NCBI GenBank assembly: GCA_033283325.1 | Contig: JAWMQO010000001.1 | Location: 1,302,001 to 1,366,000, forward strand | Source of the DNA: Mangrovimicrobium sp033283325 | GTDB taxonomy: Bacteria; Pseudomonadota; Gammaproteobacteria; Pseudomonadales; Halieaceae | Reading direction: 5' to 3' | Length of the DNA: 64,000 nucleotides | Part shown: positions 16,787 to 25,794 of the stretch, piece after piece | Layout of the letters: the number at the start of each line of letters is the position of its first letter | How positions within the stretch are numbered: the stretch's first letter is position 1 | Program-made: the position numbers and the translations under genes | The notes under the pieces: generated by a model | Told to the model about the DNA's origin: nothing | The model's input: the letters and a program-made list of their open reading frames with translations, nothing else | The model's database searches: none

Positions 16787-17449
16787 ATGGCCAACACGAA
16801 AACACAAGCCCAACGTCGAACCCGCAATGACCCCCGTAAGGAGGCCACCCGCGTCGCAATCCTCGAAACAGCTGAAGCGCTGTTTGCGCAATCCGGTATC
16901 GACGGTGTCTCCCTGCGCCAGATCGGTTCGGCCATCGGCTCCGCCAATACCGGCGTTGTGGCCTATCACTTCGGTGGCAAGGAAGCGCTGGTCGAAGCGA
17001 TCTTTCATCATCGCCTGCCTGGGATTGAAGTACGGCGGCGTGAATTACTGGAAAAAGCCAGGGCGGGCAAGCGTAACCCGGATGTCGGTGCCCTATTGAG
17101 AGCCCTGTGGTTGCCGCTGGCGGAACAGGTCAACAGCCAGGGACTGCACAGCTATGCGCAGTTCATGGGCGCACTGATGCACTCCAGCATGGGCAGCGTG
17201 CGCCTGGGCCTGAACAGCGACTACCCGACCACCAACGAACTGGCGGAGAACCTGATGGATGCCATGCCCAAAGCTCTGGCAGACCAGTTCGACTCGCGAA
17301 TGCTTATAGTCACGCTGATGGTGACCGGCTCACTCAGGATGATCGACGAGTCCGGCGGCCGGATGAATGCTGAGCAGATGTTCGAAGATACCTTGCAAAT
17401 GGCGGCGGCAGCCCTCGTCGCGCCAACCACTGAAAACCGAGCCCCCTGA
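16787..17449 (+). CDS. TetR/AcrR-family transcriptional regulator
   Basis: 220 residues. An N-terminal helix-turn-helix (about 20–70: REVATR-like basic start, AILETAEALFAQSGIDGVSL, then GVVAYHFGGKEALVEAIF) is followed by a variable helical ligand-binding domain. The gene is 12 nt upstream of a sulfatase in the same direction. A palindrome overlies their shared promoter, so it most likely represses itself and the sulfatase until a substrate or product binds. The ligand is unknown. Confidence 0.9.
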   Translation: MANTKTQAQRRTRNDPRKEATRVAILETAEALFAQSGIDGVSLRQIGSAIGSANTGVVAYHFGGKEALVEAIFHHRLPGIEVRRRELLEKARAGKRNPDVGALLRALWLPLAEQVNSQGLHSYAQFMGALMHSSMGSVRLGLNSDYPTTNELAENLMDAMPKALADQFDSRMLIVTLMVTGSLRMIDESGGRMNAEQMFEDTLQMAAAALVAPTTENRAP

Positions 17450-17461
17450 CAGGAATCAATA

Positions 17462-19795
17462 ATGAGAGTTTTGCTTAATCGACTTAGCGGCGTGTTGCTG
17501 GGCAGCCTGCTGCTTGCCCAGCCGGCACCGGCACTGGAACTGGCCGCGTCAGCAAACGACCAGGCCAAGGCGATACCCGGCACCAAGCCGGAACGCCTGG
17601 CTGCCGCCCCCGAAGCGCCGAATGTCATTGTCTGGCTGATGGACGACGTGGGCTTCGCCCAGGTATCGGCGTATGGCGGCATGGTCGACACGCCCAATAT
17701 CGATCGCATCGCCAGTAATGGCCTGACCTACACCAACTTCCGTTCCACCCCGGTCTGCTCTTCCAGCCGGGCATCGCTGCTCACCGGAAGAAACCCGCAC
17801 ACCGTCCATGTTGGTGGCCATGCGATGGGCCCGCGAGGTCTGCCGGGATACGACACCCTGGTACCGCGTGACGCCGGCACGGTAGCGGAAAACTTCCGCC
17901 AGGGCGGCTACCGCACTTTCGCCATCGGCAAGTGGGATCACGCGCCGGGTACCGATCTCAATCCGGCTGGCCCCTTTACCTACTGGCCCGAAGGCCAGGG
18001 CTTCGACCGCTTCTACGGCTTCCTTACCGCGGACACGGATAACTTCGACCCGGTCCTGTTCGAGGACACCGCCCCGGTCAACGTCCCCTCGCACGAAGAC
18101 TACCACCTGAACCGCGACATGGCGGACAAGGCCATCGAGTGGTTCAACGGCCTGAGCACGGTCCACCCCGCCCCGCCTTTCTTCCTCTACTGGGCCACCG
18201 GCACGGCACACGCGCCGCACCACGCACCGGCGGACTGGATAGCGAAATACCACGGTCGCTTCGACGCGGGCTGGGATGTCGCCCGGAAAGAAGCGCTGGC
18301 AAGGCAGAAGTCACTGGGCATAGTCCCCGCCGACACCACCCTGCCGCCCCGCCCGGCCCACATGCCGGCCTGGGACGAACTGTCGAAGGATGAAAAGCGT
18401 CTCTACGCACGCCAGATGGAAGTCTTCGCCGCTTCGCTCGCTTACGCCGACCACGAGTTCGGCCGGATGCTCGACGCACTGGAAGCCCGAGGCGAACTGG
18501 AAAACACCATCGTCGTAGTCACCTCGGATAACGGAGCCAGTGCAGAAGGCGGTCCCACCGGCCTGATGAACGAGATCAGCTTCCCCAATTCGAGCATGCC
18601 GAGCGTGGAAGAAAACCTCGAGTGGATCGAGCAATGGGGTGGCCCGGAAACCTTCCCCCACTACGCCTTCGGCTGGGCCGTCGCAGGCAATACGCCGTTC
18701 AACTATTACAAGCAGACCGCCTATGAAGGTGGTATTCACGTTCCGCTGGTCATTGCCTGGCCTGAAGGTATTGCTGCACGGGGTGAAATTCGTGACCAGT
18801 TTGCCTACATCGCCGACATCACCCCAACCGTGCTGGAAGCTGCGGGCGTATCCCAGGCACCCATGGTCAACAACCTTGAACAGATGCCCTTCGACGGCCA
18901 TAGCCTGGTCAGCACCTTCGATACCACTGGCGGTAACGAAGACCGCGCCCAGTATTTCGAGATGTACGGTAACCGCTCACTCGTCAAGGGTGACTGGAAG
19001 GTCGTCGCCTCGGACCGGACCGAAACCTGGGACCTCACCACCTCTGCTTCGGTGGATAACCCCTGGGCACTCTACAATCTCGGGGACGACCCTGGCGAGA
19101 CAAATGACATCGCCGCGGAAAACCCGGAAAAACTGGCGGAACTGGACGCCGAATTCAAGGAGCAGGCCGCGCGTTTCAATGTCGACCCCATCGACGGTGG
19201 CGGCGGCACCCGCGTATACATGCGCAATCTCGCCCAGGAACAGTTCATGACACGGCGCTTCCAGTGGCGTTACCCGGAAGCCGTGGCGCGCATACTGGAA
19301 ATCAACGCGCCACCGATCAAGTTCCTGAGCCACAGCGTAAGTGCCGACATCGCCCTGCCCACCGGCAAGGAAACAGGTCCTATCTACGCCATGGGAGGTT
19401 CACTGGGCGGCATGGGCCTCTACCTGAAGAAGGGCAAGCCGGTGTTCATTTTCCGCGGCTTGATGGGCGAGGAAGTAAAACTCGCAGGAAGCAAGGCCAT
19501 GAGCAAGGGTGACAACAAGCTGGAAATGCGCTTCGAGATCGCCGGTGGCCTGCAGACGAAAATCGAGCCGATGGCGGTACGCGAAATCACGGTGACCATC
19601 AGCAGCAACGGGAAACAGTTGATGTCCGAGTCTACGGAGTTTGCGATGCCCGCCACCATGTCATCCTCCGAAACCTTTGATATCGGTCGCGATGACGGCA
19701 AGGCGCTCACCGGTGACTACGCCGCGCAGACGCCCTTTCCCGGCGAAATCCGCAATGTGGTCTTCAACTTCATGCCCGTTCAGGCAGCGAAGTAA
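17462..19795 (+). CDS. Periplasmic arylsulfatase-type sulfatase
   Basis: 777 residues with an N-terminal signal peptide (about 1–25). Family S1 sulfatase signatures are visible: the metal-binding pair Asp61-Asp62 in WLMDDVGF, and Cys99 in PVCSSSRASLLTGR, which anaerobic or FGE-type enzymes convert to formylglycine. AIGKWDH and VVVTSDNGAS supply further active-site residues. The motif is CSSSR rather than the common CxPSR. A C-terminal extension of about 150 residues (after about 620) is of the type seen in large arylsulfatases. No formylglycine-generating enzyme is nearby. The substrate is unknown; the TetR gene suggests induction by it. Confidence 0.92.
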   Translation: MRVLLNRLSGVLLGSLLLAQPAPALELAASANDQAKAIPGTKPERLAAAPEAPNVIVWLMDDVGFAQVSAYGGMVDTPNIDRIASNGLTYTNFRSTPVCSSSRASLLTGRNPHTVHVGGHAMGPRGLPGYDTLVPRDAGTVAENFRQGGYRTFAIGKWDHAPGTDLNPAGPFTYWPEGQGFDRFYGFLTADTDNFDPVLFEDTAPVNVPSHEDYHLNRDMADKAIEWFNGLSTVHPAPPFFLYWATGTAHAPHHAPADWIAKYHGRFDAGWDVARKEALARQKSLGIVPADTTLPPRPAHMPAWDELSKDEKRLYARQMEVFAASLAYADHEFGRMLDALEARGELENTIVVVTSDNGASAEGGPTGLMNEISFPNSSMPSVEENLEWIEQWGGPETFPHYAFGWAVAGNTPFNYYKQTAYEGGIHVPLVIAWPEGIAARGEIRDQFAYIADITPTVLEAAGVSQAPMVNNLEQMPFDGHSLVSTFDTTGGNEDRAQYFEMYGNRSLVKGDWKVVASDRTETWDLTTSASVDNPWALYNLGDDPGETNDIAAENPEKLAELDAEFKEQAARFNVDPIDGGGGTRVYMRNLAQEQFMTRRFQWRYPEAVARILEINAPPIKFLSHSVSADIALPTGKETGPIYAMGGSLGGMGLYLKKGKPVFIFRGLMGEEVKLAGSKAMSKGDNKLEMRFEIAGGLQTKIEPMAVREITVTISSNGKQLMSESTEFAMPATMSSSETFDIGRDDGKALTGDYAAQTPFPGEIRNVVFNFMPVQAAK

Positions 19796-20125
19796 AGGGC
19801 TCGCCTGAGCCCAAAACCCTCGAAACCAGCAGGGCGATTACACTCCCCTGCTGGTTATGCCTGGCTTCAACGCCGCTGCAGGATTCTCATGGCAGACAGC
19901 GTTCCCACCCCGCTGGCCAGGCTTGAAAAGCACTCACCAAGCGAAAATACCGTAAAATGCCGGCAAAAAGTGTGACCGGGTTTCCAAAGTCACCCGGAAG
20001 CAGCCGCCAACAGCTTCCGTTTGGCCCAGCCGGGTGTATAAATAATGGACACAGCATCCGCTCGACAGAAGCGGGGCGTAGAGTGGCTTAACCCTTCCGT
20101 ATTGTCACAAAGCGAATCGAGACCG
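19796..20125. other. Intergenic region with a hairpin
   Basis: No convincing gene in 330 nt. CCAGCAGGG/CCCTGCTGG (19826–19854) can form a 9-bp hairpin ending the sulfatase message, without a T-tract. AT-richer DNA near 19940–19970 (TAAAAT) may hold the promoter of the transporter-signalling gene downstream. The frame open from 20045 was not used as a start. Confidence 0.4.
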
Positions 20126-23100
20126 ATGAGTGACAAGACTACACTGGATATTCTCTGGGTACTGCTGGCAGCGGTACTGGTACTCCTGATGCAGGGTGGC
20201 TTCCTGTGCCTGGAGAGCGGGATTACCCGGACCAAGAATTCGATCAATGTCGCGCTGAAAAATGCCGTCGATCTCGCCGTCGTGTGGCTGCTCTTCTGGT
20301 GTTTCAGCTTCGGCCTGATGTTCGGCGCCAGCGAAAACGGCCTCATAGGAACGAGCCTTTTCTCACCCGATCTCGGCCAGGGCGATACCTGGCAGAGCAC
20401 TTTCTTCCTGTTCCAGGTCATGTTCTGCGCCACCGCCGCGACCATCGTGTCGGGCGCCGTTGCCGAGCGCATGCGCTTTCGCGCCTATATCGTCATCGCC
20501 CTCCTGGTCGCGGGGCTGATCTACCCGGTCTTCGGACACTGGGCCTGGGGCGGTGCGCTCGGCGGAGCCGACGGCTGGCTGGAGGCCCGCGGCTTCGTGG
20601 ATTTTGCAGGGTCGACTGTCGTACACAGTGTCGGCGGCTGGGTCGCCCTCGCCGCAATCATCTGCCTGGGGCCGCGCATCGGTCGCTTTGCGCCGGGGCC
20701 GGTGAGCATTCCCGCGTCGAACCTGCCGATGGCCATGGTCGGGGTCATCCTGTTTTTTGTCGGCTGGGTTGGTTTCAACGGAGGCAGCACCCTGGCCTTC
20801 AATGACCGGGTACCGGGCATCGTCGCCAACACCCTCCTCTCTGGTGTCGTCGGCATGCTCGTCGCCCATGCTCTGCGCCCTTACCTATCCCCCGACACCG
20901 ATTCGATTGGCGCTTCCCTGAACGGCGCGCTGGCAGGCCTGGTGGCGATCACCGCAAACTGCCATGCGGTAAGCAGCGGCAGTGCCGCGATCATCGGCGC
21001 CGTCGGTGCCGCTGCCATGCTGCTCACCGACCGCTTGCTGATGAAGTGGCGTCTCGACGATGCGGTGGGTGCGATACCTGTCCACCTCGGCGCCGGGATC
21101 TGGGGTTCCATAGCGGTGGCGCTGTTCGGTGACCTTGAAGTATTGGGCACCGGCCTGACTCGTGGCGAGCAGCTCCTTGTGCAACTCGAGGGCATCTTCG
21201 CCTGTGCACTGTGGAGCTTTTCATTCGGCTACATTGCCCTGCGCGTGCTGCAACACTGGATGTCGTTACGAGTCAGCGTTGAAGACGAGGAGCAGGGCCT
21301 GAACGTCTCGGAACACGGAGCGCACAGCTACCTGTCGGACCTGCTCGGCTGCATCGAGCAACAACAGCGCAGCGCCGACCTCAGCAGACGGGCCCCGGAA
21401 GAACCCTTCACAGAAATCGGCCAGATCGCCGCCAGCTACAACCGCCTGATGGACGCGCTGCAATCCGCTACCGAAAAGACCGCAGAAATTGTTCGCCACG
21501 TGCGCGACGGTATCTTCACTTTTGATGAACAGGGAATTCTGACCAGCCTGAATCCCGGTGCAGAAAAGCTACTGGACGTCCAGTCCGCCGATGCCGTGGG
21601 GGCGTCGGCCCTCGACATCTTTCGCGAGGCAGGCTTTGAAATCCAGGTCGAGGGCGCCTTCCGCTCCCGCGTGGATGCGCCCTTGCAGGCCATCGAGCGC
21701 TGTGAGTTCGTTCGTGAGGAGACCTGTGGCAAGCGGAGCGTCCTCGAATACAAGGCCAACCACGGCACCGGAATGAGCGGTATTGTCTATACCGGCACGC
21801 TGCGTGATATCTCCGAGCAGCGCCGGGCGGAGGAACAGCTCTTCGAAGAGAAGGAACAGGCACAGGTCACCCTGAACTCCCTCGGTGAGGCGGTCATTAC
21901 CGCAAACGCCCAGGACGTGATCCTCTACATCAACCCGGTCGCCGCGGAACTCATCGGGCTGAACGAGGACGAAGCGGTGGGACGCAAACTGGCGGAAGCG
22001 TTCTCCCTGCACGAGGAGAACAACAGCAAACCGGTGCGCCTCGGGCTCGCGGCCCTGGGGCAGGAAGGCACCCGAATTCATCGCCACGATCCGCTCGAGC
22101 TCTACCGTGAAGACGGGCACCGCATCACCATCAAGCTGACCGCGGCGCCGATTCGCGACCGGCAGAGCCGGATGATCGGCACCGTACTGGTTTTCCAGGA
22201 TATCTCCACGGCGCGCGCGCTGGAGCGCACGCTGTCCTACCAGGCCTCCCACGACGCCATTACCGGACTGCTCAACCGGCGGGAATTCGAGAACCGTCTG
22301 GTATCGCTGATCAACACCACCGTGGAGAGCAACCAGCACCATGTGATCTGCTACGCGGATCTCGACCAGTTCAAGATCGTCAACGACACCTGCGGCCACC
22401 ACGCCGGCGACGAACTCCTGCGCCAGCTGGGCGTGCTGCTCGGGAGCAGCGTGCGCGGCAGCGACACCCTCGCCCGCCTCGGCGGCGACGAGTTCGGCAT
22501 CCTCCTCCACGACTGTTCGATCGAGCGTGGCCGCAGTATCGCCGATGACATCCGGCGACGAGTGGAGGAATACCGTTTCAGCTGGCAGGGCCGCACCTTC
22601 GCGGTTGGGGTAAGCATCGGCCTGGTCGGCTTTACCCGGGAAAACCGCAGCGCGGCGGAACTGCTGACCATGGCCGACGCCGCCTGCTACACCGCCAAGG
22701 ACAGCGGCCGCAACCGGGTGCACCTGCACCAGGAGCAGGATGAGCAGGTCGCCGAGCGGCGCGGCCAGATGGCCTGGGCCTCGCGTATTCGCGAGGCCAT
22801 CGACAGCGACCGCCTTCGGCTCTTTTGCCAGCCGATCGTCAGCGCCTTCGATACCAACCGGATCGACCACTACGAGGTCTTTATCCGCATGCTCGGCAAT
22901 GACGGCGAACACGTCCTCCCCGGTGCCTTCATCCCCGCCGCTGAACGCTACGGCCATATGAATAGCGTCGATCACTGGGTGGTCCGCAACATGCTCGCCT
23001 GGATGGGTAGCAGCGATGAAAAGGATAACGCCTTCTCAATCAATCTCTCCGGCGCCTCGGTGGGCAGCAGCTCTTTGTTAAACGCCATCAAGAAAGGTCT

Positions 23101-23527
23101 GCGGACCTATAACGTGAACCCCGAACGGCTCTGCTTCGAGATTACCGAAACCGCTGCCATCGCGGATTTCTCCCGGGCGCTGCAGTTCATCGAGGAACTC
23201 AAGTCCCTGGGCTGCCGCTTCTCCCTCGACGATTTCGGCAGCGGACTGGCCTCCTTCGGTTACCTGAAGTCGCTGCCGGTGGACTACATCAAGATCGACG
23301 GCATGTTCGTCCGCGATATCCTCAACGACCCCTTCGACGACGCCATGGTGCAGTCCATCAACCGGATCGGCCAGCTCATGGGGCTGAAGACCATCGCCGA
23401 GTTCGTGGAGAGCGAGGCGATACTCGAACGCCTGCGGGAAATCGGCGTGGATCTCTGCCAGGGCTACCACCTGGGCACGCCCCAGGCCCTGGAACAGCAC
23501 GCCGAGGCCTGTCTCTGGCCGCGCTGA
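20126..23527 (+). CDS. Ammonium transporter fused to PAS–PAS–GGDEF–EAL
   Basis: About 1133 residues in one unbroken frame. Residues 1–410 form an Amt/Rh channel domain with about 11 membrane segments. The twin pore histidines are kept (His167 in TVVHSVGG, His320 in PVHLGAGIWG). A linker follows, then two PAS domains (about 455–575 and 580–705), a GGDEF domain (about 720–870) and an EAL domain (about 880–1130). GGDEF is intact (786–790) with an RxxD inhibitory site (777–780). The EAL motif reads EVF (Glu917), with DDFGSG (1035) and KIDG (1056) intact. Both cyclase and phosphodiesterase activity are therefore possible. It probably senses or transports ammonium and adjusts cyclic-di-GMP. ATG at 20126 gives the normal Amt start. 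Confidence 0.93.
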   Translation: MSDKTTLDILWVLLAAVLVLLMQGGFLCLESGITRTKNSINVALKNAVDLAVVWLLFWCFSFGLMFGASENGLIGTSLFSPDLGQGDTWQSTFFLFQVMFCATAATIVSGAVAERMRFRAYIVIALLVAGLIYPVFGHWAWGGALGGADGWLEARGFVDFAGSTVVHSVGGWVALAAIICLGPRIGRFAPGPVSIPASNLPMAMVGVILFFVGWVGFNGGSTLAFNDRVPGIVANTLLSGVVGMLVAHALRPYLSPDTDSIGASLNGALAGLVAITANCHAVSSGSAAIIGAVGAAAMLLTDRLLMKWRLDDAVGAIPVHLGAGIWGSIAVALFGDLEVLGTGLTRGEQLLVQLEGIFACALWSFSFGYIALRVLQHWMSLRVSVEDEEQGLNVSEHGAHSYLSDLLGCIEQQQRSADLSRRAPEEPFTEIGQIAASYNRLMDALQSATEKTAEIVRHVRDGIFTFDEQGILTSLNPGAEKLLDVQSADAVGASALDIFREAGFEIQVEGAFRSRVDAPLQAIERCEFVREETCGKRSVLEYKANHGTGMSGIVYTGTLRDISEQRRAEEQLFEEKEQAQVTLNSLGEAVITANAQDVILYINPVAAELIGLNEDEAVGRKLAEAFSLHEENNSKPVRLGLAALGQEGTRIHRHDPLELYREDGHRITIKLTAAPIRDRQSRMIGTVLVFQDISTARALERTLSYQASHDAITGLLNRREFENRLVSLINTTVESNQHHVICYADLDQFKIVNDTCGHHAGDELLRQLGVLLGSSVRGSDTLARLGGDEFGILLHDCSIERGRSIADDIRRRVEEYRFSWQGRTFAVGVSIGLVGFTRENRSAAELLTMADAACYTAKDSGRNRVHLHQEQDEQVAERRGQMAWASRIREAIDSDRLRLFCQPIVSAFDTNRIDHYEVFIRMLGNDGEHVLPGAFIPAAERYGHMNSVDHWVVRNMLAWMGSSDEKDNAFSINLSGASVGSSSLLNAIKKGLRTYNVNPERLCFEITETAAIADFSRALQFIEELKSLGCRFSLDDFGSGLASFGYLKSLPVDYIKIDGMFVRDILNDPFDDAMVQSINRIGQLMGLKTIAEFVESEAILERLREIGVDLCQGYHLGTPQALEQHAEACLWPR

Positions 23528-23664
23528 GGGCCTTTTCAGCCCTCTGCCGGGCCCTTCTGGAGCCCGTTCGATAGCCTCCGGTTTCACTTGAAATTGAACC
23601 CGCAGCCCTTATCATCTGTCACAGTAAGTAACGCGATAACGCGCAATCTGTGACGGAGAAGTCA

Positions 23665-24339
23665 ATGCAAGAGAAGAGTTTGTACAATGTGCACAGCGCA
23701 GGCATGGAGAGCGTGCTGGCCACCAACAAGGTGCTGAAAAACACCTATATGCTGCTCGGCATGACCCTTGCGTTCAGCGCCGCCTGCGCAGGCGTTTCCA
23801 TGGCTATCGGCCTGCCCCAGGGCGCCGCGCTGATCCTCATGCTGGTGGGCTTTGGCCTGCTGTTTGTCGTCAACAAAATGGCGGATACCAGCAAAGGCCT
23901 TGTGGCTATTTTCGCATTCACCGGAGTCATGGGCGCTTCCCTGGGCCCGCTGCTCAACGCCTACCTCGCCATGCCCGGCGGTCCCGCCCTGGTCATGCAG
24001 GCACTCGGCGGCACGGCGATTGTCTTTTTCGGCCTGTCAGCCTATGCCCTGACAAGTCGTAAGGACTTCTCCTACATGGGCGGTTTCCTCTTCGTCGGCC
24101 TGCTGGTCGCCGTCGTGGCCTCCATCGCCAATATTTTCCTGGCTATTCCCGCGGTATCACTGGCGATTTCCTCAGCCGTCGTGCTGATCATGTCCGGTAT
24201 GATCCTGTTCGATACCAGCCGCATCATCCACGGCGGTGAGACCAACTACATCCGCGCGACGGTGTCCCTGTACCTGAACATCTACAACCTGTTCATTCAC
24301 CTGCTGAGCCTGCTCACCGCACTCAGCGGCGATGACTGA
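23665..24339 (+). CDS. yccA: YccA-type Bax inhibitor-1 family membrane protein
   Basis: 224 residues with seven predicted membrane helices and the family signatures ATNKVLKNTYMLLG at the start and FDTSRIIHGGETNYIRATVSLYLNIYN at the end (two conserved segments). E. coli YccA is a substrate and modulator of the membrane protease FtsH. ATG at 23665 follows a GGAG site by about 7 nt; an upstream in-frame GTG (23650) is less likely. In E. coli and Pseudomonas this gene also neighbours the tus genes. Confidence 0.92.
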   Translation: MQEKSLYNVHSAGMESVLATNKVLKNTYMLLGMTLAFSAACAGVSMAIGLPQGAALILMLVGFGLLFVVNKMADTSKGLVAIFAFTGVMGASLGPLLNAYLAMPGGPALVMQALGGTAIVFFGLSAYALTSRKDFSYMGGFLFVGLLVAVVASIANIFLAIPAVSLAISSAVVLIMSGMILFDTSRIIHGGETNYIRATVSLYLNIYNLFIHLLSLLTALSGDD

Positions 24340-24359
24340 TCAGCCCTCAGGCCTGTTCG

Positions 24360-24385
24360 AACCCCGGTATCCGCCGGGGTTTTTT
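24360..24385 (+). terminator. Terminator of yccA
   Basis: AACCCCGG / CCGGGGTT stem with a short loop, followed by T5–6 and more Ts. It is a strong rho-independent terminator, and the tusD start lies 18 nt beyond it, so the tus operon needs its own promoter or read-through. Confidence 0.88.
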
Positions 24386-24402
24386 ATTTGCGCCAGCCCA
24401 CC

Positions 24403-24795
24403 GTGATCTACAGCTTACTGGTCCTCTCCTCGCCCATCTCCGGCCACGGCTCCCGCCATGCCCTGCATTTTGCCGAGGCGGCCATTGCCCGCGGCCACCA
24501 GGTCAACCGGGTATTCTTCCTCGACGCGGGTGCGGGCACCGGTAACGGCAACGCGGTGCTGCCTCAGGACGAGGGCGACATCTCCGGCGCCTGGCGAGGC
24601 CTCGCCAGCGAGCACGGACTGGAGCTGGTGCTGTGCATCTCCTCGGCGCTGAAGCGCGGCATGCTGGATGCGAGCGAGGCGGAGCGCTACGAGAAGGCAG
24701 GGGCGATGGTCTGCGAAGAATTCAGCATTGCCGGCCTCGGCCAGCTTATCGACGCCGGCAGCACCGCCGAGCGCCTGCTGACGTTCGGGGGCTGA
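24403..24795 (+). CDS. tusD: Sulfurtransferase TusD
   Basis: 130-residue DsrE-family subunit of the TusBCD complex, which relays sulfur from IscS/TusA to TusE and MnmA for 2-thiouridine at tRNA position 34. The catalytic Cys lies in LVLCISSALKRGMLD. GTG at 24403 is used, as E. coli-like TusD starts directly at this beta-strand. An upstream TTG at 24388 lies just past the terminator's U-tract. It is first of a four-gene sulfur-relay operon. Confidence 0.92.
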   Translation: MIYSLLVLSSPISGHGSRHALHFAEAAIARGHQVNRVFFLDAGAGTGNGNAVLPQDEGDISGAWRGLASEHGLELVLCISSALKRGMLDASEAERYEKAGAMVCEEFSIAGLGQLIDAGSTAERLLTFGG

Positions 24796-24796
24796 G

Positions 24797-25168
24797 ATGA
24801 CGCAGGTCCAGCGACGCAAACAGCTCATCGTTCTGCGGCAAACGCCCTACGCCTCGAGCCTCGCCCGCTCGGCCACCGACCTGGCCCTGGCCATGGGCGC
24901 CTTCGAACAGGACGTGGAACTGCTCTTCCTCGGCGACGCCGTCCTGCAACTGCTCGACGGGCAGGCGGCCGAGGCCATCGGGCAGAAGAATCTCGGCAAG
25001 ATCCTCGCTTCCCTGCCGCTCTACGATATCGAGTTCGCCTACGTGGATGCCGCCGCCCTCGCCCGCCACGGACTGGTCGGCGAGGACCTGGTACTTCCGG
25101 TCAGGCCGCTGGATGCCGCGGCGATACAGTCCCTGATGGCCGCCTGTGACCACCTGCTGAGCCTTTGA
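24797..25168 (+). CDS. tusC: Sulfurtransferase TusC
   Basis: 123 residues, DsrF-like. Typical features are the strand-turn start (LIVLRQTPYASSLARSATD) and the acidic ELLFLGDAVLQLL. It has no catalytic cysteine at the TusD position, as expected for the C subunit. It begins one nt after the tusD stop and is followed by tusB after one nt. Confidence 0.9.
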   Translation: MTQVQRRKQLIVLRQTPYASSLARSATDLALAMGAFEQDVELLFLGDAVLQLLDGQAAEAIGQKNLGKILASLPLYDIEFAYVDAAALARHGLVGEDLVLPVRPLDAAAIQSLMAACDHLLSL

Positions 25169-25169
25169 G

Positions 25170-25460
25170 ATGATACTGCATACACTCAACGCAGCTCCCT
25201 CCAGCCCCGCCTTCGCCCAGTGCCTGGAACTGGCGGCGGCGCAGGACTGCATCCTCCTGCTCGGCGATGGCGTCTACGCCGCCCTGCCCGGCAGCGAGGC
25301 CTCGGAGCGCCTGGGCAGCCAGCCTGCCAGGATCTGCGTGCTGGAAGCGGATGCAGCCGCCGCGGGCCTGCTGCCGCGCCTCGGCGCTGTGGAAGTGCTC
25401 GACTACGAAGGCTTTGTCACCCTCAGCGAGCAGTATCCGCGCCAGATGGCCTGGTACTGA
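25170..25460 (+). CDS. tusB: Sulfurtransferase TusB
   Basis: 96 residues, DsrH-like, the smallest subunit of TusBCD. ILHTLNAAPSSPAF at the start and the segment DCILLLGDGVYAAL are family-typical, and it ends with the short VTLSEQYPRQMAWY stretch. It lies in the fixed order D–C–B–E. Confidence 0.88.
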   Translation: MILHTLNAAPSSPAFAQCLELAAAQDCILLLGDGVYAALPGSEASERLGSQPARICVLEADAAAAGLLPRLGAVEVLDYEGFVTLSEQYPRQMAWY

Positions 25461-25464
25461 AGCC

Positions 25465-25782
25465 ATGCTGCCCCCGGAGGCATTCGACAAGGAAGGCTTC
25501 CTGCTCGACCTGGAGAGCTGGACGCCGGCGGTCGCTGAGCAGATAGCCACGGCTGAGGGAATCCGGCTCGAGGATGAACACTGGGAAGTGATCGAGCTGC
25601 TGCGGTCGTATTATTCCCGCTTCGACAGCTCACCTGCGATGCGACCTCTGGTAAAATACTGCGCTATGCAACTGGGGCCGGACAAGGGCAAGAGCGTCTA
25701 CCTGCTCAGGCTTTTTCCCGGCTCTCCCGCCAAGCTCGGCAGCAAAATCGCCGGGCTGCCGAAACCCGACAACTGCCTGTAG
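25465..25782 (+). CDS. tusE: Sulfur carrier protein TusE (DsrC family)
   Basis: 105 residues. It accepts persulfide from TusBCD and passes it to MnmA. The penultimate Cys of the C-terminal arm (KPDNCL) is the persulfide-carrying residue. The EHWEVIELLRSYY and RPLVKYCAMQLG segments match DsrC/TusE. ATG at 25465 follows the tusB stop by 4 nt. A much longer open frame in the same phase starts inside tusB and is not a better start. No dsrAB genes are seen, so the role is tRNA thiolation rather than sulfur respiration. Confidence 0.93.
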   Translation: MLPPEAFDKEGFLLDLESWTPAVAEQIATAEGIRLEDEHWEVIELLRSYYSRFDSSPAMRPLVKYCAMQLGPDKGKSVYLLRLFPGSPAKLGSKIAGLPKPDNCL

Positions 25783-25794
25783 TCCGTAGCTGCT

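Noticed and set aside
19990..20472. A 160-codon minus-strand frame before and within the transporter fusion
   Set aside because: It overlaps the N-terminal channel coding region and has no family features.
21569..22975. A 468-codon minus-strand frame inside the ammonium transporter fusion
   Set aside because: It overlaps the GGDEF/PAS coding region, has no ribosome site, and its protein is compositionally odd.
25465..25782. Dissimilatory sulfur metabolism suggested by DsrE/F/H/C-like genes
   Set aside because: No dsrAB or sox genes are present; order and neighbours fit the Tus tRNA-thiolation relay.
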